DNA from: Croceibacterium_A sp965977975
GTDB lineage: Bacteria; Pseudomonadota; Alphaproteobacteria; Sphingomonadales; Sphingomonadaceae
NCBI GenBank assembly: GCA_965977975.1
Contig: CBHCZH010000165.1
Span: forward strand, 1-7,447
DNA length: 7,447 nucleotides
Direction: 5' to 3'
Made by a program: the position numbers and the translations under genes. Numbering within the stretch: the stretch's first letter is position 1; each line of letters begins with the position of its first letter. Positions 4,936 to 7,447 of the stretch are shown here, piece after piece. The notes beneath the pieces are model-generated. The model searched no databases, was not told the DNA's origin, and worked only from the letters and a program-made list of their open reading frames with translations.

Positions 4936-7277
4936 CGGCGGCGCCCGTCTTACTCTCGTCGCGGCGCGATTTCCTCGCGGGCGTCAGCGCCGTGGCGCTC
5001 GTGGCGCCGATGCCCTGGGGCCGCGCGCTCGCGGCTGGGCGGACTTCGGCCGCACCGGTCGAGGCAAAGTTCGTGACATTGACGCCATCGCTGTTCACGG
5101 ACGCGATGGCGGCCAACCGGCGCTACCTGCTTTCGCTCGATCCCGAACGGCTGCTGCACAACTTCTACGTCTCCGCCGGGCTTGTGCCGAAGGGGCCGCG
5201 ATACGCCGGATGGGAATCGCTGGGCATCGCCGGCCACACGCTCGGTCACTGGCTCTCGGCGGTATCGCTGTTCATCGCTAACGGTGGCGACGGCGAGCTC
5301 GCCGGGCGTCTCGATCATGCCCTGGCCGAAATGGCGGGCATCCAGGCTGCGCACGGCGACGGCTACGTGGGCGGCACGACCGTTTGGCGCGACGGCGCCG
5401 ACGTGGACGGCAAGATAGTGTTCGAGGAAGTGCGCCGCGGCGAGATCCGCTCTGGCAGTGCGGATCTCAACGGCGGTTGGGCCCCTATCTATGCCTGGCA
5501 CAAGGTCCAGGCCGGCGTGCTCGATGCCCATCGCCTCGCCGGTAACCCGCGCGCGCTGCCGATCGCGTTGGGCATGGCGGATTACCTGGGCACGATCGTC
5601 GAGCAATTGAGCGACGAGCAGGTCCAGCGCGTGCTCAACGCCGAGCACGGCGGCATCAACGAGTCCTTCGCCGAGACTTATGCGCTGACCGGCAACCGGC
5701 GCTGGCTGGCGATCGCCGAGAAGCTGCGGCACGACGCGGTGATCGACCCACTAGCCCGCCAGGAGGACCGCCTCGGGGGACTCCACGCCAACACGCAGAT
5801 CCCCAAGCTGATCGGGCACGCCCGGCTGCACGAGCTGACCGGCCACGCCGGGCATGCGGCTGCGGCGCGCTTCTTCCACTCCACGGTCGTCGATCGGCAC
5901 AGCTACGTGATCGGCGGCAACTCGGAGCGCGAGCATTTCGGCGAGCCGGGGCAGCTTCAGGGGACGCTGACCACCGCCACCTGCGAATCCTGCAACAGCT
6001 ACAACATGCTGAAGCTCACCCGGCACTTGTTCGGCTGGGACCCGCGGGCGGAGCTGTTCGACTATTACGAGCGGGTCCAGCTCAACCATATGCTCGCGCA
6101 CCAGCGGCCCGACGACGGGCGCTTCGTCTATTTCATGCCGCTCGCTCCGGGTGCGGAGCGGATCTATTCGGAGCCCGAGAACAGTTTCTGGTGCTGCGTC
6201 GGCACGGGCATGGAGAGCCACGCCAAGCACGCGGACTCGATCTACTGGCACGACGACGCGGCGCTTTACGTCAACCTCTATATCCCTTCGAAGCTTGACT
6301 GGCCGGCGCGCGGGCTGGGGCTGACGCTCGATACCGCCTATCCGATGGAGGGCGCCGTCCGGCTGACGGTTGACGAGGCGCCGCGCCGTTCGGCAACGCT
6401 GGCGCTGCGCATCCCGGCGTGGGCCAAGGGAGCCGCGCTCGCCGTCAACGGAACTCCTGCGCCGCTCGAGCTCGAGCAGGGCTATGCGCGCATCACCCGC
6501 CGCTGGCGCCCTCGCGACCGGGTCGAGCTGACGCTGCCGATGACGCTCCGCGCCGAACCATTGCTAGGCGATCCGCAAACGGTAGCCTTCCTCAGCGGCC
6601 CGCTGGTGCTCGCCGCCGACATGGGTCCCGTCGGCGACCGTGGCGAGGAAGCGACGCCGGCGTTCGTCGCCGAGGAGGCGGCGAAGGCCCTTCGCGGTGT
6701 CGAGGGCGAGCCGCATCGCTACCGCCTCGCGACGGCGCTGGGCGGCAAGCTCGACCTCAAGCCCTATTTCCCGCTCTACGACCGGCGCACTGCGGTCTAT
6801 TTCCGCGGCTTCACGCCCGCGCAATGGGTGGCATCGAAAGACGCGTTCCTCGCCGAGGAGGCCGCGCGGGTCGATCTGATCCGGCGCACGGTCGATGTCT
6901 TCCACATCGGGGAGCCTCAGCCCGAGCGGGACTACGGTTTGGAAGCGACGGGCGGGTACGTGGGGCTGTTTTACGGCCGGCACAACCGCTCGCTGCCGCA
7001 AGGCGAGACCATGCGCTTTGGCATGGCTCGGCGGCCGGGCCCGTCCGTGTTGCAGGTAACGTACTACGGCCTGGACGTGGACCGGAGCTCCGAGATCTGG
7101 GTCGATGGAGAGCGGATCGCGATCGAGCAACGACCCGGGCCGGCCCGCCCGGAGTGGGTGGAAGTCGATTATCCGCTGCCGGCCACGTCCGCCGGCAAAT
7201 CCGTGATCGAGTTCAGAGCGATCGCGGGCACCGCCGTCGTCTATGGCGTGCGGATCGTCCAGCTACCCGAAGCCTAG
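4932..7277 (+). CDS. Tat-exported GH127 family (DUF1680) glycoside hydrolase, probable beta-L-arabinofuranosidase or relative
   Basis: If read from the ATA at 4932 the protein has 781 residues. A twin-arginine signal (SSRRDFLAG, then a hydrophobic stretch and GRALAAG) is followed by the GH127 (alpha/alpha)6-barrel domain from about residue 45 to 450. The GH127 zinc-thiolate site is recognisable: Glu338 in GGNSEREHFGEPG, Cys351 and Cys354 in TCESCNSYNMLKLT, and Cys421-Cys422 in FWCCVGTGMESH. In the characterised Bifidobacterium enzyme HypBA1 a Glu and three Cys bind zinc, and one Cys of the CC pair is the nucleophile. Beta-rich domains follow, including a C-terminal sandwich from about 654 (VDVFHIGEPQ). 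Known GH127 activities include beta-L-arabinofuranosidase and, in Bacteroides RG-II degradation, aceric acid hydrolase. Oddity: no ATG, GTG or TTG precedes the Tat signal in this frame; the nearest are GTG 4992, GTG 5001 and ATG 5010, all of which lose the RR motif. The family call is firm; start and substrate are uncertain. Confidence 0.88.
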   Translation: MTAAPVLLSSRRDFLAGVSAVALVAPMPWGRALAAGRTSAAPVEAKFVTLTPSLFTDAMAANRRYLLSLDPERLLHNFYVSAGLVPKGPRYAGWESLGIAGHTLGHWLSAVSLFIANGGDGELAGRLDHALAEMAGIQAAHGDGYVGGTTVWRDGADVDGKIVFEEVRRGEIRSGSADLNGGWAPIYAWHKVQAGVLDAHRLAGNPRALPIALGMADYLGTIVEQLSDEQVQRVLNAEHGGINESFAETYALTGNRRWLAIAEKLRHDAVIDPLARQEDRLGGLHANTQIPKLIGHARLHELTGHAGHAAAARFFHSTVVDRHSYVIGGNSEREHFGEPGQLQGTLTTATCESCNSYNMLKLTRHLFGWDPRAELFDYYERVQLNHMLAHQRPDDGRFVYFMPLAPGAERIYSEPENSFWCCVGTGMESHAKHADSIYWHDDAALYVNLYIPSKLDWPARGLGLTLDTAYPMEGAVRLTVDEAPRRSATLALRIPAWAKGAALAVNGTPAPLELEQGYARITRRWRPRDRVELTLPMTLRAEPLLGDPQTVAFLSGPLVLAADMGPVGDRGEEATPAFVAEEAAKALRGVEGEPHRYRLATALGGKLDLKPYFPLYDRRTAVYFRGFTPAQWVASKDAFLAEEAARVDLIRRTVDVFHIGEPQPERDYGLEATGGYVGLFYGRHNRSLPQGETMRFGMARRPGPSVLQVTYYGLDVDRSSEIWVDGERIAIEQRPGPARPEWVEVDYPLPATSAGKSVIEFRAIAGTAVVYGVRIVQLPEA

Positions 7278-7305
7278 AGTCTGTCCTGATCGGGTTGAAT
7301 CTCCG

Positions 7306-7320
7306 CTCCCCGGCGGGGAG
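7306..7320. repeat. Short perfect palindromic hairpin
   Basis: CTCCCC and GGGGAG form a 6-bp GC-rich stem around GGC, 28 nt after the GH127 stop. It is the left tip of the larger G-rich element and could stabilise the mRNA 3' end. No T-run follows. Confidence 0.6.
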
Positions 7321-7336
7321 GGGTCGGGGGTGGGGA

Positions 7337-7356
7337 GCGAGGCCGTCAGGCCTCGC
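7337..7356 (+). terminator. 8-bp perfect stem-loop downstream of the operon, possible terminator-like or mRNA-stabilising hairpin
   Basis: GCGAGGCC (7337-7344), loop GTCA, and GGCCTCGC (7349-7356) form a perfect 8-bp stem 59 nt after the last stop codon. No T-run follows, so it is not a classical intrinsic terminator. It may stop RNA polymerase with Rho or protect the transcript end. It could equally be just the core of the repeat element around it. Confidence 0.4.
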
Positions 7357-7447
7357 GTCGACGATAGCTTGGATTACCCCACCCCACCCACCCCCCCACG
7401 GGGGGGGGGGTTTGCGGGTTAATATTTAAAGGGAACAAGCAAGGGGG

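Larger units (their letters stand above)
7301..7410. repeat. G-rich/C-rich imperfect inverted-repeat intergenic element
   Basis: The left half (7301-7337) is G-rich and contains GGGGAGGGGTCGGGGGTGGG. The right half (7375-7399) is its rough C-rich counterpart, CCCCACCCCACCCACCC and onward. The halves flank an AT-richer centre with a hairpin. This resembles the dispersed palindromic intergenic elements common in sphingomonads and related alphaproteobacteria. The right half is degraded by homopolymer runs, so pairing is imperfect and its end is unclear. I see no gene anywhere in 7278-7447. Confidence 0.55.

Noticed and set aside
6419..7429. 336-codon + strand frame overlapping the GH127 3' end
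   Set aside because: Low-complexity Arg/Ala/Pro content in the wrong frame of a well-supported gene, ending in translated intergenic repeat.

Overview
The window is high-GC bacterial DNA carrying six genes, all on the + strand. They are packed so tightly (4-nt ATGA overlaps or gaps of about 10 nt) that they almost certainly form one transcript. Protein style, gene content and the G-rich intergenic repeat at the right end suggest an alphaproteobacterium, most likely a sphingomonad. That placement is inference, because no marker gene is present.

Positions 1-2992 encode a cytoplasmic sugar-acid module: an altronate/galactarate (UxaA)-family dehydratase cut by the left edge, an SDR dehydrogenase closely resembling human BDH2/DHRS6, a fumarylacetoacetate-hydrolase (FAH)-family protein, and a RhaM-fold mutarotase. 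Together they fit the lower part of the non-phosphorylative L-fucose pathway: L-fuconate -> 2-keto-3-deoxy-L-fuconate -> 2,4-diketo-3-deoxy-L-fuconate -> pyruvate + L-lactate, with the mutarotase acting on free L-fucose at the top. The mutarotase keeps Gln and Trp at positions that, as I recall the literature, mark L-fucose-specific members of the RhaM superfamily. This favours fucose over rhamnose. L-Fucose dehydrogenase and L-fuconolactonase are not in the window and may lie upstream.

Positions 3004-7277 encode two exported carbohydrate-active enzymes. The first is a Sec-secreted SGNH sialate-O-acetylesterase-like protein with a jelly-roll insert. The second is a GH127 (DUF1680) protein, probably a beta-L-arabinofuranosidase or relative, with a twin-arginine signal. 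The likely overall task is to deacetylate and trim a fucose- and arabinose-containing plant polysaccharide (such as fucosylated xyloglucan or rhamnogalacturonan-II) outside the cytoplasm and to catabolise the released L-fucose inside.

The most unusual feature is the esterase/GH127 junction. The GH127 frame, with its intact Tat signal, has no ATG, GTG or TTG at its expected start. Where an ATGA overlap would be expected the sequence reads ATAA, so the gene uses AUA, starts internally without its signal, or carries a mutation or base error.

Positions 7278-7447 have no gene. They hold two short hairpins inside a G-rich/C-rich inverted-repeat element, then homopolymer runs and low-complexity sequence that look like a degraded contig end.
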